Below are positions 23,120 through 30,801 of a DNA stretch of 34,849 nt, in pieces. Both the position numbers and the translations under genes were made by a program. The stretch's first letter is position 1; each line of letters begins with the position of its first letter. The notes under the pieces are model-generated. The model did not search any database. It saw only the letters and a program-made list of their open reading frames with translations, and was not told the DNA's origin. Origin of the DNA: Salinarimonas sp051117315 (lineage in GTDB: Bacteria > Pseudomonadota > Alphaproteobacteria > Rhizobiales > Beijerinckiaceae). Location of the stretch: assembly GCA_051117315.1 (NCBI GenBank), contig JBNPEA010000056.1:1-34849 (forward strand), read 5' to 3'.

Positions 23120-24142
23120 CTACAGCGTCACCACCACCTTGCCGAACACCCTGCGCCCCTCCAGCCGCTCCAGCCCCTGCTGGAACTCGGCGAGGGGATA
23201 GGTCGAGTCGATCACGGGGGTCATGCCCCCGGCCATCTTCTCCAGCGACTGCGCGATGTTGGCCATCGAGCAGCCGAAGGAGCCGAAGATGCGGTATTGC
23301 TGCTGGAACAGCTGCATCAGGTTCATCTGCGTCGAGACACCCGAGGTCGAGCCGCATGTGACGAGGCGACCGCCGCGCTTGAGGCACAGGAGCGAGCCGT
23401 TCCAGGTGTCGGCGCCGACGTGCTCGAACACGACGTCGACGCCCTTGCGCTTGGTCAGGCGGCGGACCTCGCCCTCGAAGCGCTCGGTCTTGTAGTTCAC
23501 CACGTGGTCGGCACCGAGCGCGCGGGCCTTCTCGCCCTTCTCGTCGTCGCCCACCGTCGTGTAGACCGTGCAGCCGATGGCCTTGGCCATCTTGATGGCG
23601 GCCGTGCCGATGCCGGAGCCGCCGGCATGGACGAGGATCGCTTCGCCGGGCTCGAGCTTCGCGTTGTCGAACAGCATGTGCTGGACGGTGCCGAAGCCGA
23701 TGGCGGCGCAGGCGGCGTCCTCGAAGCCGACCTCGGCGGGGACCTTCACGAGCAGCCGCTCGGGCCGGTTCATCAGCTCGCGGGCCATGCCGTCGACGTG
23801 GAAGCCCATGATGCCCTTGACGTTCTCGCAGAGGTTGTCGCGCCCCTCGCGGCAGGCGCGGCACTCCCCGCAGGTGTCCGCGCCGTAGGGCACGACGGCG
23901 TCGCCGACGGAGAAGCGCGTCACGTTCTCGCCCACGGCGACGACCTCGCCCGACGCCTCGACGCCCGCCACCTGCGGCAGCCGGCGCTTGGCGAAGGCCA
24001 TGCCGCGGAAGCCCCAGACGTCGAGAAAGTTGAGCGCCACCGCCCGCACCCGCACCTGCACCTCGCCCGGCCCGGGGGCGGGCGGGTCGTCGAGGGTCTC
24101 GAGCCTGAGGTCTCGATCGCCGTGGAGACGCAGGGCGCGCAT
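23120..24142 (-). CDS. Zinc-binding MDR family dehydrogenase/quinone oxidoreductase-like
   Basis: A 340-residue medium-chain dehydrogenase/reductase. The structural-zinc loop CGECRACREGRDNLC keeps its four cysteines. The catalytic-zinc positions are changed: the usual Cys near residue 38 is replaced in ALNFLDVWGFRG, and the His-Glu pair is replaced by GVEASG. It is therefore more like acryloyl-CoA/quinone reductase relatives than an alcohol dehydrogenase. The NADPH-binding Rossmann segment is ILVHAGGSGIGTAAIKMAKAIG. The substrate is unknown. It sits between two toxin-antitoxin modules on the same strand; its GC content is like the core genome. Confidence 0.9.
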   Translation of the reverse strand: MRALRLHGDRDLRLETLDDPPAPGPGEVQVRVRAVALNFLDVWGFRGMAFAKRRLPQVAGVEASGEVVAVGENVTRFSVGDAVVPYGADTCGECRACREGRDNLCENVKGIMGFHVDGMARELMNRPERLLVKVPAEVGFEDAACAAIGFGTVQHMLFDNAKLEPGEAILVHAGGSGIGTAAIKMAKAIGCTVYTTVGDDEKGEKARALGADHVVNYKTERFEGEVRRLTKRKGVDVVFEHVGADTWNGSLLCLKRGGRLVTCGSTSGVSTQMNLMQLFQQQYRIFGSFGCSMANIAQSLEKMAGGMTPVIDSTYPLAEFQQGLERLEGRRVFGKVVVTL

Positions 24143-24238
24143 GGGATCTCCGTTGCCGTCTTGTATGCGGGGCGGGGCAGGAGGGCGGCTTAGCGGGTGG
24201 GGGCGGGGATGACAAGCGCGGGGGGCGCGACCTGTGTA

Positions 24239-24823
24239 TCAGAACGGAGAGAGGCCGACCCCGTAGCCGTCGGCCACCCTCCAGAACCAATCGGCATCGA
24301 GCACTGTGCGCCGCTCCACCTCCATGAGCGCGACACGCCCGAACAGGGCGTAGCAGATCTCGCCGTCGTCGTGCCGAGCCCGATAGACGATGCCGTCGAG
24401 GCGGACGGGAAGGTGTCGCAATGCGCGCGACCAGGCCTGCGGCACCGTGTAGGGACGCCCGCCATGCGTCACCTCCGCAGTTGCACCGGCTCGTGCGAGG
24501 CCTGGGCCGTGCAGGACGGCGAGGCGCGCCGGTCGCTCGAGCCGAAGGCGGACATAGGCCTTCGCCTCGAGCAGATCCCGAGGCAGGAGGCGGCGCCCGG
24601 GCACCCGCAGGAACGTCTCCGCGAACGCGCCGCGGATGCTCTGCGCCGCATACAGGACGCCGTAGGAGCCGTCGGGCGCATTGAGCCTTCCACCGTCTCC
24701 TCGATCGAAGTAGATCGGGTCGAACGCCGCCGTGTAGAAGCGGTGTAGCTCCGGACCGGAAGGCAGATCGACGATTTCCAGATCACGCGCCACGAGGTCC
24801 CGCGGCGGTAGCGGTCCGCTCAA
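24239..24823 (-). CDS. RES domain NAD-degrading toxin
   Basis: A 194-residue RES family protein. RES toxins of the MbcT type degrade NAD+ by phosphorolysis or hydrolysis. Conserved features seen are LHRFYTAAFDPIYF with the Arg-x-Tyr site, the DGSYGVLYAAQSIRGAFAETFLR block with Tyr and Glu, and a later Ser in QAWSRALR. The start is probably TTG at 24823, whose last two bases are shared with the antitoxin stop (TTGA), because the family-like N-terminus (SGPLPPRDLVARDL) begins there; GTG 24793 is the alternative and would cut that stretch. It is second in the operon, after the Xre-type antitoxin. The open frame continues upstream in the antitoxin gene without meaning. Confidence 0.88.
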   Translation of the reverse strand: MSGPLPPRDLVARDLEIVDLPSGPELHRFYTAAFDPIYFDRGDGGRLNAPDGSYGVLYAAQSIRGAFAETFLRVPGRRLLPRDLLEAKAYVRLRLERPARLAVLHGPGLARAGATAEVTHGGRPYTVPQAWSRALRHLPVRLDGIVYRARHDDGEICYALFGRVALMEVERRTVLDADWFWRVADGYGVGLSPF

Positions 24824-25323
24824 GCGCCCTGCTCGTCCAGATGACGGGCAGCCGACACGACCGTCTCCGCTCGCCCGTCGCGCAGCAGGTCGACGGGCCG
24901 GCGCCCGCCGAGGCGTTGATCGGCATTGACGAGGAAATTGAGCGCGGCCCACGGGTCGCACGTCGGTAGGGCCGCCAGCACGGTGGCGAGGCCGGGCAGG
25001 AGCGACCCGTCGGCCGCGAACTGGACCGTGGGATAGATGCGCCGGCCGCTCGGGCCGGGGACGGCGAGAAGCTGCCCCGCCTTCACCTTCCGGTCGACCA
25101 TCTGCCGGGATATCCCGTTGAGGACGACACGCACCTGCTCCAGGTCGTAGGCCCCGCCCGCCTCGCGCAGATCCTGCGCCGCGATCTCCCGGCCGCGCAG
25201 GATGGCACGCGCACGCGCGTCCGGCACTGCCGCCCGGCGCATATCCGCCTTGATCCGGCTCCAGCGGCGGCGCGCGCCCGGGCCGAGATCGGGATCGGAG
25301 GCTCTGCGTTCGGCTGTCGACAT
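24820..25323 (-). CDS. Xre/MbcA/ParS family antitoxin for the RES toxin
   Basis: A 167-residue antitoxin. The C-terminal MbcA/ParS toxin-binding domain is clear: DPWAALNFLVNADQRLGGRRPVDLLRDGRAETVVSAAR (about residues 122-160). The middle holds a helix-turn-helix-like stretch, LNGISRQMVDRKVKAGQLLAVPG, followed by RRIYPTVQF, in place of the usual Xre domain; this form is common in RES partners. The N-terminal 45 residues are Arg- and Ala-rich. The ATG lies 20 codons before the first helix. The toxin start overlaps its stop. Confidence 0.88.
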   Translation of the reverse strand: MSTAERRASDPDLGPGARRRWSRIKADMRRAAVPDARARAILRGREIAAQDLREAGGAYDLEQVRVVLNGISRQMVDRKVKAGQLLAVPGPSGRRIYPTVQFAADGSLLPGLATVLAALPTCDPWAALNFLVNADQRLGGRRPVDLLRDGRAETVVSAARHLDEQGA

Positions 25324-25361
25324 GGTGCCCCGCGTTTCGATGGACCTGAGCTCGCAAGATG

Positions 25362-25385
25362 GACAACTTGGTCAACTGCGTCAAC
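25362..25385. repeat. Three 9-bp-phased direct repeats upstream of the RES antitoxin
   Basis: On the minus strand GTTGAC (25380-25385), GTTGAC (25371-25376) and GTTGTC (25362-25367) recur at exact 9-base steps, 38 bases before the antitoxin ATG. They overlap any -35 element (TTGACG/TTGACC). Likely antitoxin-binding iterons; no clear -10 is seen. Confidence 0.5.
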
Positions 25386-25401
25386 CCGAGTGGTGCGCCT
25401 G

Positions 25402-25737
25402 TCAGCCGATCAGCATCGCGCGGAGTCCGCGGTCCACCGCCGTACGATCCTGCGCGCCGAGCAATCCGAGACGCCGCCCGACCAGGGGCTTGTCGATCGA
25501 GAACAGCTTCCAGCGCAGGACGCACGGGTGCGTCAGCCCTGCCGACGCCAAGTCCGTGATCGCGATGTCGCTCTCGATCGCGCCGGCGGCCGCAGTCGTG
25601 ATCATCGCGACGACGAAATGGCCGTGTGCCGCATTGAACGCCTCCGCAGAGACGACGACGACGGGGCGTCGCTTCGAGACGGCGATGTCGACGAACGGGA
25701 ACGGGACGACGACGACGTCGAGCCGTTCAAAGCTCAT
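25402..25737 (-). CDS. PemK/MazF-like toxin
   Basis: A 111-residue protein with the PemK/MazF fold signature at the start (MSFERLDVVVVPFPFVD...KRRPVVVVSAEAFN), then HFVVAMITTA and SDIAITDLASAGLTHPCVLRWKLFSIDKPLVGRRLGLL, as in MazF-type endoribonucleases (the S/T-D-A-GL-PS-like strand and the F-x-ID-x-x-LVGRRLG strand). It would cleave single-stranded RNA. It starts 11 bases inside the end of the upstream gene, so it is translationally coupled to its presumed antitoxin. The loop after PFPFVD is short. Confidence 0.85.
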   Translation of the reverse strand: MSFERLDVVVVPFPFVDIAVSKRRPVVVVSAEAFNAAHGHFVVAMITTAAAGAIESDIAITDLASAGLTHPCVLRWKLFSIDKPLVGRRLGLLGAQDRTAVDRGLRAMLIG

Positions 25738-26080
25738 CGAACGCCGCCTCGTCCTCCGGCGACGCCCACTCGCGCAGGTGGCTGTCCAGGTGGAGGAGGT
25801 ACGCGTCCGCGCGCCGAGGGGGCAGCGCCACGGTCACGGCCTCGTCGTGTCGCGGCTGGAGGGCGTCCCAGAGCGGCTTGTCCTGCGCCAGCGGCGTCAG
25901 CCCGTCCGCCGGCCGCCCATCACGACCGGCGCGCATCTTGACGAAGCGGATCGGCCGCTCGTCGACGAGGAGCGTGACGGTCTCTCCCTCCCGCATGCCG
26001 CGGATCGCGGCGGCGAGCACCTCGTCGCCGAGGTGCTTCGCCCACAGGGCGTCGCCGCGGATCGTGGTCATGCAGCCCAT
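25727..26080 (-). CDS. Presumed antitoxin of the PemK/MazF-like toxin
   Basis: A 117-residue acidic-tailed protein. The N-terminal part (TIRGDALWAKHLGDEVLAAAIRGMREGETVTLLVDERPIRFVKM) reads as helix-then-strand; the end (LDSHLREWASPEDEAAFDEL) is an acidic tail of the kind that wraps round MazF toxins. It has no recognised AbrB or RHH domain. The ATG at 26080 has GGAGGTG 5 bases away; the ATG at 26071 is less well placed. Function is inferred from the overlapping toxin gene. Confidence 0.7.
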   Translation of the reverse strand: MGCMTTIRGDALWAKHLGDEVLAAAIRGMREGETVTLLVDERPIRFVKMRAGRDGRPADGLTPLAQDKPLWDALQPRHDEAVTVALPPRRADAYLLHLDSHLREWASPEDEAAFDEL

Positions 26081-26135
26081 CGGGCACCTCCGGTCCGCCG
26101 AAGCATACCCGGGGACGTCGCCCGAGGCGAGCCTC

Positions 26136-27632
26136 TCACTGCATCGTCGGGATCGAGAACTCCGCGCCCTCCTTCACCCCCGACGGCCAGCGGGCGGTGA
26201 CGGTCTTGGTCTTGGTGTAGAAGCGGATCGCGTCCGGGCCGTGCTGGTTGAGGTCGCCGAAGCCCGAGCGCTTCCAGCCGCCGAACGTGTGGTAGGCCAG
26301 CGGAACCGGGATCGGCACGTTGATGCCGACCATGCCGACCTCGACCTTGGCCGCGAAGTCGCGCGCCGCGTCGCCGTCGCGGGTGAAGATGGCGACGCCG
26401 TTGCCGTACTGGTGCTCGTTGGCGAGCCGCAGGCCCTCGGCGTAGTCCTTGGCGCGCACGACCGAGAGGACCGGGCCGAAGATCTCCTCCTTGTAGATGC
26501 GCATGTCCGGCGTCACCTCGTCGAACAGGCAGCCGCCCATGTAGAAGCCCTTCTCGTAGCCCTGCAGCGAGAAGTCCCGCCCGTCCACCACGAGCTTGGC
26601 GCCCTCCTCGACGCCGAGGTCGACGTACTTCCTCACCTTCTCGAGGTGGGCCTTCGTCACCATCGGGCCGAAGTCGGCGGAGGGGTCGGTGGAGGGGCCG
26701 ACCTTGAGGCTCTCGACGCGCGGGATCAGCTTCTCCATCAGCCGGTCGGCGGTGGCCTGGCCCACCGGCACGGCCACCGAGATCGCCATGCAGCGCTCGC
26801 CCGCCGAGCCGTAGCCGGCGCCGACGAGGGCGTCGACCGTCTGGTCCATGTCCGCGTCGGGCATGATGATCATGTGGTTCTTGGCGCCGCCGAAGCACTG
26901 GGCGCGCTTCCCCGTCGCCGCCGCGCGCGAGTAGACGTAGTGCGCGATGTCGGAGGAGCCGACGAAGCCGACCGCCTTGATGTCCGGATCGTCGAGGACG
27001 GCGTCCACCGCCTCCTTGTCCCCGTTCACCACGTTGAGGATGCCCGCCGGCAGTCCCGCCTCCATCATCAGCTCGGCGAGGCGCATCGGCACGCCGGGGT
27101 CGCGCTCGGAGGGCTTGAGGATGAAGGCGTTGCCGCAGGCGATGGCCGGGGCGAACTTCCACATCGGGATCATGGCGGGGAAGTTGAACGGCGTGATGCC
27201 GGCGACCACGCCCAGCGGCTGGCGCATCGAGTACATGTCGATGCCCGGCCCGGCGCCCTCGGTGTACTCGCCCTTCTGCAGGTGGGCGATGCCGATCACG
27301 AACTCGCAGACCTCGAGGCCGCGCTGGATGTCGCCCTTGGCGTCGGGGATGGTCTTGCCGTGCTCGCGGGCGAGGATGTCGGCGAGCTCGTTCATGTTGG
27401 CGTTGAGCAGCTCGACGAACTTCATGAACACGCGGGCGCGGCGCTGCGGGTTGGTCGCGCCCCAGGCGGGCTGAGCCTCCAGCGCGTTCTCGACGGCGGC
27501 GCGCACCTCGTCACGGGTGGCGAGCGCGACCTTGGCCCGCACCTCGCCCGTCATGGGCTCGTAGACGTCCCCGTAGCGGCCCGATGAGCCCTCGACCTCG
27601 CGACCACCGATGAAATGTCCGACCGTGCGCAT
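26136..27632 (-). CDS. mmsA: CoA-acylating methylmalonate-semialdehyde dehydrogenase
   Basis: A 498-residue aldehyde dehydrogenase of the MmsA type, which converts methylmalonate semialdehyde, NAD+ and CoA to propionyl-CoA (and malonate semialdehyde to acetyl-CoA) in valine, inositol and beta-alanine breakdown. Seen: ITPFNFPAMIPMWKFAPAIACGNAFILKPSE; the NAD loop VGFVGSSDIAHYVY; and the catalytic Cys near residue 281 in YGSAGERCMAIS, with CFGGAKNHMIIMPDAD in place of the usual Glu motif, as in MmsA. It ends with the segment INVPIPVPLAYHTFGGWKRSGFGD. A GGGAGG ribosome site precedes the ATG. It is divergent from a LysR gene. Confidence 0.95.
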   Translation of the reverse strand: MRTVGHFIGGREVEGSSGRYGDVYEPMTGEVRAKVALATRDEVRAAVENALEAQPAWGATNPQRRARVFMKFVELLNANMNELADILAREHGKTIPDAKGDIQRGLEVCEFVIGIAHLQKGEYTEGAGPGIDMYSMRQPLGVVAGITPFNFPAMIPMWKFAPAIACGNAFILKPSERDPGVPMRLAELMMEAGLPAGILNVVNGDKEAVDAVLDDPDIKAVGFVGSSDIAHYVYSRAAATGKRAQCFGGAKNHMIIMPDADMDQTVDALVGAGYGSAGERCMAISVAVPVGQATADRLMEKLIPRVESLKVGPSTDPSADFGPMVTKAHLEKVRKYVDLGVEEGAKLVVDGRDFSLQGYEKGFYMGGCLFDEVTPDMRIYKEEIFGPVLSVVRAKDYAEGLRLANEHQYGNGVAIFTRDGDAARDFAAKVEVGMVGINVPIPVPLAYHTFGGWKRSGFGDLNQHGPDAIRFYTKTKTVTARWPSGVKEGAEFSIPTMQ

Positions 27633-27803
27633 GTTGCACGCCTCCCTTGCTCTCGCGGCATACGGTTAGCATTTGCGATATTTGCACAGCTATAGGAGAA
27701 ATCGAAGCCGTGACGTGCGAAACTGCACGCGCAATGCACCGGGGGAACGCCGCCGGACGGCATCGCGATCGCCGTCCCGGCCTGTGGCTGGTTGGAGTCT
27801 AAC
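27633..27803. promoter_or_regulatory. Divergent mmsA / LysR control region
   Basis: 171 bases, AT-richer near 27668-27725. It holds a TGCG-N10-CGCA dyad (27716-27733) and repeated TTTGC/TGCAC elements (TTTGCGATATTTGCAC near 27672) that look like LysR contact sites. Promoters in both directions are expected but no box is strong enough to place. Confidence 0.4.
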
Positions 27804-28712
27804 ATGAGTCGCTTCGATTGGGACGACCTGCGCTTCTTTCTCGCGGTGGCGCGGGTCGGCCGCCTCACCGTCGCCGCCCGGCGGCTCGGCGCCGATCACG
27901 CCACGGTGTCGCGCCGGATCACGGCGCTGGAGGACGCGCTGAAGGCCAAGCTGTTCGAGCGCCGGCCGCAGGGCTACGCCCTGACCGAGCACGGCGAGCG
28001 GCTCCTGGCGAAGGCCGAGGCGATCGAGACCCAGGCGCTGGCGGTCTCCTCCGAGATCGGCGGGGCGGACCTCGCGCTCTCGGGCACCGTGCGCATCGGC
28101 GCGCCGGACGGCTTCGGCACGATGTTCCTCGCGCCGCGCACGGCGGACCTCGCCAAGCAGTTCCCGGACCTCGAGCTGCAGATCGTCGCCATGCCGCGGC
28201 TCCTGTCGCTGTCGAAGCGCGAGGCCGACATCGCGATCTCGCTGGCGCCCCCGAAGGAGGGCAAGATCGTCGCCCGCCGGCTCACCGACTACAGGCTCGG
28301 CGTCTTCGCCACGCAGGAGTATCTCGACCGGTCCAAGCCCATCGAGACGCCCGAGGATCTGCAGGACCACCCGGTCATCGGCTACATCGACGACCTGATC
28401 TTCACCCCCGAGCTCGACTACCTCGACGAGGTCAGCAAGGGCCTCCGGGCCAAGATCGCGTCGTCCTCCCTCGTCACCCAGATGCAGGCGGCGCTGGCCG
28501 GAGCGGGCGTGTGCGTGCTGCCCTACTACGTCGCCGCCCAGGACCCGCGCCTCGTCCAGATCCTGCCGGAGAAGACCAGCTTCTCGCGCTCCTACTGGCT
28601 CATCGTCCACGCCGACCTGAAGGACATCGCCCGCATCCGCGCGACGATGGACTTCCTCGTGCGCGAGGTGAAGGCGGCGCGCGGCGACTTCATGCCGGAG
28701 GATCGGCCGTGA
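27804..28712 (+). CDS. LysR family regulator divergent from mmsA
   Basis: A 302-residue regulator. The winged helix-turn-helix is WDDLRFFLAVARVGRLTVAARRLGADHATVSRRITALEDALKAKLFERRPQGYALTEHG (residues 5-65), followed by an effector-binding domain beginning GTVRIGAPDGFGTMFLAPR. The ATG at 27804 follows GGAG by 8 bases; a TTG at 27792 is open but not needed. Its divergent placement beside mmsA suggests that it controls mmsA, with methylmalonate semialdehyde or a valine/beta-alanine catabolite as effector. That is inference. Confidence 0.93.
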   Translation: MSRFDWDDLRFFLAVARVGRLTVAARRLGADHATVSRRITALEDALKAKLFERRPQGYALTEHGERLLAKAEAIETQALAVSSEIGGADLALSGTVRIGAPDGFGTMFLAPRTADLAKQFPDLELQIVAMPRLLSLSKREADIAISLAPPKEGKIVARRLTDYRLGVFATQEYLDRSKPIETPEDLQDHPVIGYIDDLIFTPELDYLDEVSKGLRAKIASSSLVTQMQAALAGAGVCVLPYYVAAQDPRLVQILPEKTSFSRSYWLIVHADLKDIARIRATMDFLVREVKAARGDFMPEDRP

Positions 28713-28770
28713 CGAATGGATCGGCAAGGACCCGGCGGTCCGACGAAAGCAGGGGATAAATATTCCCTTT

Positions 28771-28799
28771 TTGTTCACAAGCCGCGTGCAGACTGCTAG
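28771..28799 (+). promoter_or_regulatory. Candidate promoter of the restriction-modification operon
   Basis: TTGTTC (28771-28776), 17 bases, TGCTAG (28794-28799), in a markedly AT-rich pocket (TAAATATTCCCTTTTTG at 28757-28773). Leader of about 30 bases to the methyltransferase start. Weak -10. Confidence 0.3.
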
Positions 28800-28834
28800 G
28801 GTTTCCGCTTCAGCCCGCTGTTTCGGTGCCGTCG

Positions 28835-29938
28835 ATGCTGTTGCGCGATCCGTATGACCTGGCCATCCCGACCGCGACACCCTCCGACGAGGCCGTGCCG
28901 CCCGGCCCCGTGCCGGAGCGCGCCCTCGCCTATCCGGAGCTGCGATACATGGGGTCGAAGCGGCGCCTGTTGGCCTGGATTCACGACGTCCTGAGCACGC
29001 TCGACTTCGAGACCGCGCTGGATCCATTCTCGGGAACGGGGTGTGTCGCCTACCTGATGAAGGCGATGGGCCGACAGGTGACGGCCTCCGACTTCCTCGG
29101 CTTCACGAGCCTCGTCGCGCAGGCCACCGTCGCCAACGGTGCCCGCACCCTGGAAAGCGCCGACCTCGACGCGATCCTGTCGCGACGCGCCGATGCCGAC
29201 GATTTCATCGCGCGCACCTTCGACGGCGTGTTCTTCACGGCGGAGGACCGCGCCTTCCTCGATCGCGCCTCGGCCGGGCTGAGGCGCGTGGACGACGCGG
29301 ATGCGCGCGCGGTCGCATATGCCGCGCTGTTCCGCTCCTGCCTCAAGAAGCAGCCCCGCGGCGTCTTCACCGTCTCGGGCGACCTCGCCCGCTACGACGA
29401 TGGGCGCCGGGACCTGCGGCTGTCGCTGGAGGAGCATTTTCGCGAACAGGTCGCGGTCTTCAACGGCGCGGTGTTCGACAACGGGCGCACGAACCGCGCA
29501 TTCCAGGCCGACGTGTTCGACGTCGATGGGTCGGGCGTCGACCTCGTCTATCTCGACCCGCCATACGTGCCGAGATCGGACGACAATTGCTACGTCAAGC
29601 GGTACCACTTTCTCGAGGGGCTCTCCTGCTACTGGCAGGATCTCGAGATCATGCTGGGCACGAAGGTCAAGAAGATCGCCAAGCGCTTCACGCCGTTCAG
29701 CTACCGGCGAACGGCCGTCGATGCCTTCGAGCGCATGTTCGCCCGTTTCGCGGCGAGCACGATCGTCCTGTCCTACTCCTCCAACGGCTATCCCGACCTC
29801 GCCATCCTGGAAGGGCTCCTGCGCCGCACCAAGCGCCGGGTTGACATTTTCGAGCGTTCGCATCGATATCATTTCGGCACGCACGCTTCGGTAGAGCGCG
29901 CGCGTGTCACCGAATATCTCGTCGTCGGGCACGGATGA
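28835..29938 (+). CDS. D12-class N6-adenine DNA methyltransferase
   Basis: A 367-residue methyltransferase. Alpha-type motif order: the N-terminal LRYMGSKRRLLAWI (about residues 37-50) and the AdoMet motif I ALDPFSGTGCVAYLMKAMG near residue 61, a target-recognition stretch between, and the catalytic motif IV DPPY at 241-244 in VDLVYLDPPYVPRSDDNCYVKRYHF. It methylates adenine at N6 in a short site, which is unknown. Starts: ATG 28835 (MLLRDPYDL), or GTG 28826 three codons earlier; neither has a clear ribosome site. Its stop overlaps the nuclease start by four bases (ATGA). Methylase first, nuclease second is the usual safe order. The module has no recognised C (control) protein. Confidence 0.92.
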   Translation: MLLRDPYDLAIPTATPSDEAVPPGPVPERALAYPELRYMGSKRRLLAWIHDVLSTLDFETALDPFSGTGCVAYLMKAMGRQVTASDFLGFTSLVAQATVANGARTLESADLDAILSRRADADDFIARTFDGVFFTAEDRAFLDRASAGLRRVDDADARAVAYAALFRSCLKKQPRGVFTVSGDLARYDDGRRDLRLSLEEHFREQVAVFNGAVFDNGRTNRAFQADVFDVDGSGVDLVYLDPPYVPRSDDNCYVKRYHFLEGLSCYWQDLEIMLGTKVKKIAKRFTPFSYRRTAVDAFERMFARFAASTIVLSYSSNGYPDLAILEGLLRRTKRRVDIFERSHRYHFGTHASVERARVTEYLVVGHG

Positions 29939-30774
29939 AGGTCGTTGAACAGAGCTTGGACGACGTGGTGGCGGCGCTGAGCCCCATCGCCGTCGATTGG
30001 ATGGACGAGGTCGCCGGAAGCGCCATCGCGAAGCTGTCGGCCTTTCCGGCGAAGGGCGCCTACGACCGCGACGACGTCGCGGCCCTGCTCGATTCCGGCT
30101 TTGAAGAGGGTACGCTCTGTGCGCGCCTCTTCCTCGCAATGTCGAAGGACCAGATGGAGGTCGCCCTGCGCCGCGAGCTGGGTGGTGGCGGGATCGGCAG
30201 CAAGCGCTACGCCGCCGACCGCGCCGCGTTCCTCGATGCACTCGAACGGCTGGGCCTTCCCGCCGCCATGACCCGAACCGTGAACTACAGACCGGTCTGG
30301 AGCGACATCCTGGTCGAACGCCTGCGCTCGGGGCGAGGCTCGGCTATCCAGGGACAGCGCAGGGGCCGCGGGCTGGAGGATTTCGTCGAGGCCGCGCTGA
30401 TCGAGATCTTCGGGCCCGACGGCTACCGCGCCCGCTGCGTCTTCGAGGGCGTGCGGGGCCGCCGCGCCAAGTGCGACTTCGCCATTCCCGACAGCCAGCG
30501 CCCGCAGATCATCATCGAGACAAAGGGCTACGGCGCGACCGGCTCCAAGATGACCGACATCATCGGCGACCTCGATGCCATCATCGAGGCGAAGCGCCAC
30601 GATCAGCTGCTGCTCTTCGTCACCGATGGCATGACCTGGCAGGCGCGCCTGTCGGACCTGCGCAAGATCGTTGATCGGCAGAACGACGGCAAGGTCGCGC
30701 GCATCTACACGATGAAGATGCGCGATCAGCTCGTGGCGGACCTCGCAACGCTGAAAGCACAGATCGACCCTTGA
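29935..30774 (+). CDS. Type II restriction endonuclease, DpnII-like
   Basis: A 279-residue nuclease partner of the methyltransferase. A PD-(D/E)xK site is visible: Asp181 in KCDFAIPDSQ, then Glu195 and Lys197 in IIIETKGYG, followed by GATGSKMTDIIGDLDAI. The preceding block QGQRRGRGLEDFVEAALIEIFG and the following LLLFVTDGMTWQARLSDLRKIVDRQNDGKVARIYTMKM resemble the equivalent parts of DpnII as I remember it (GSGSKL, WITDGQGW). The N-terminal 120 residues are helical and unlike anything I know. Recognition sequence unknown; GATC is possible but unproven. Base composition is a little poorer in GC than core genes. It converges on the chemoreceptor gene with 27 bases between. Confidence 0.82.
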   Translation: MKVVEQSLDDVVAALSPIAVDWMDEVAGSAIAKLSAFPAKGAYDRDDVAALLDSGFEEGTLCARLFLAMSKDQMEVALRRELGGGGIGSKRYAADRAAFLDALERLGLPAAMTRTVNYRPVWSDILVERLRSGRGSAIQGQRRGRGLEDFVEAALIEIFGPDGYRARCVFEGVRGRRAKCDFAIPDSQRPQIIIETKGYGATGSKMTDIIGDLDAIIEAKRHDQLLLFVTDGMTWQARLSDLRKIVDRQNDGKVARIYTMKMRDQLVADLATLKAQIDP

Positions 30775-30801
30775 GGGCGCATTCCGCCAGCCCCCTCGCG
30801 C

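Noticed and set aside
22252..26135. Toxin-antitoxin block considered as part of a prophage or integrative element
   Set aside because: No integrase, transposase, tRNA target or long flanking repeats seen on either side.
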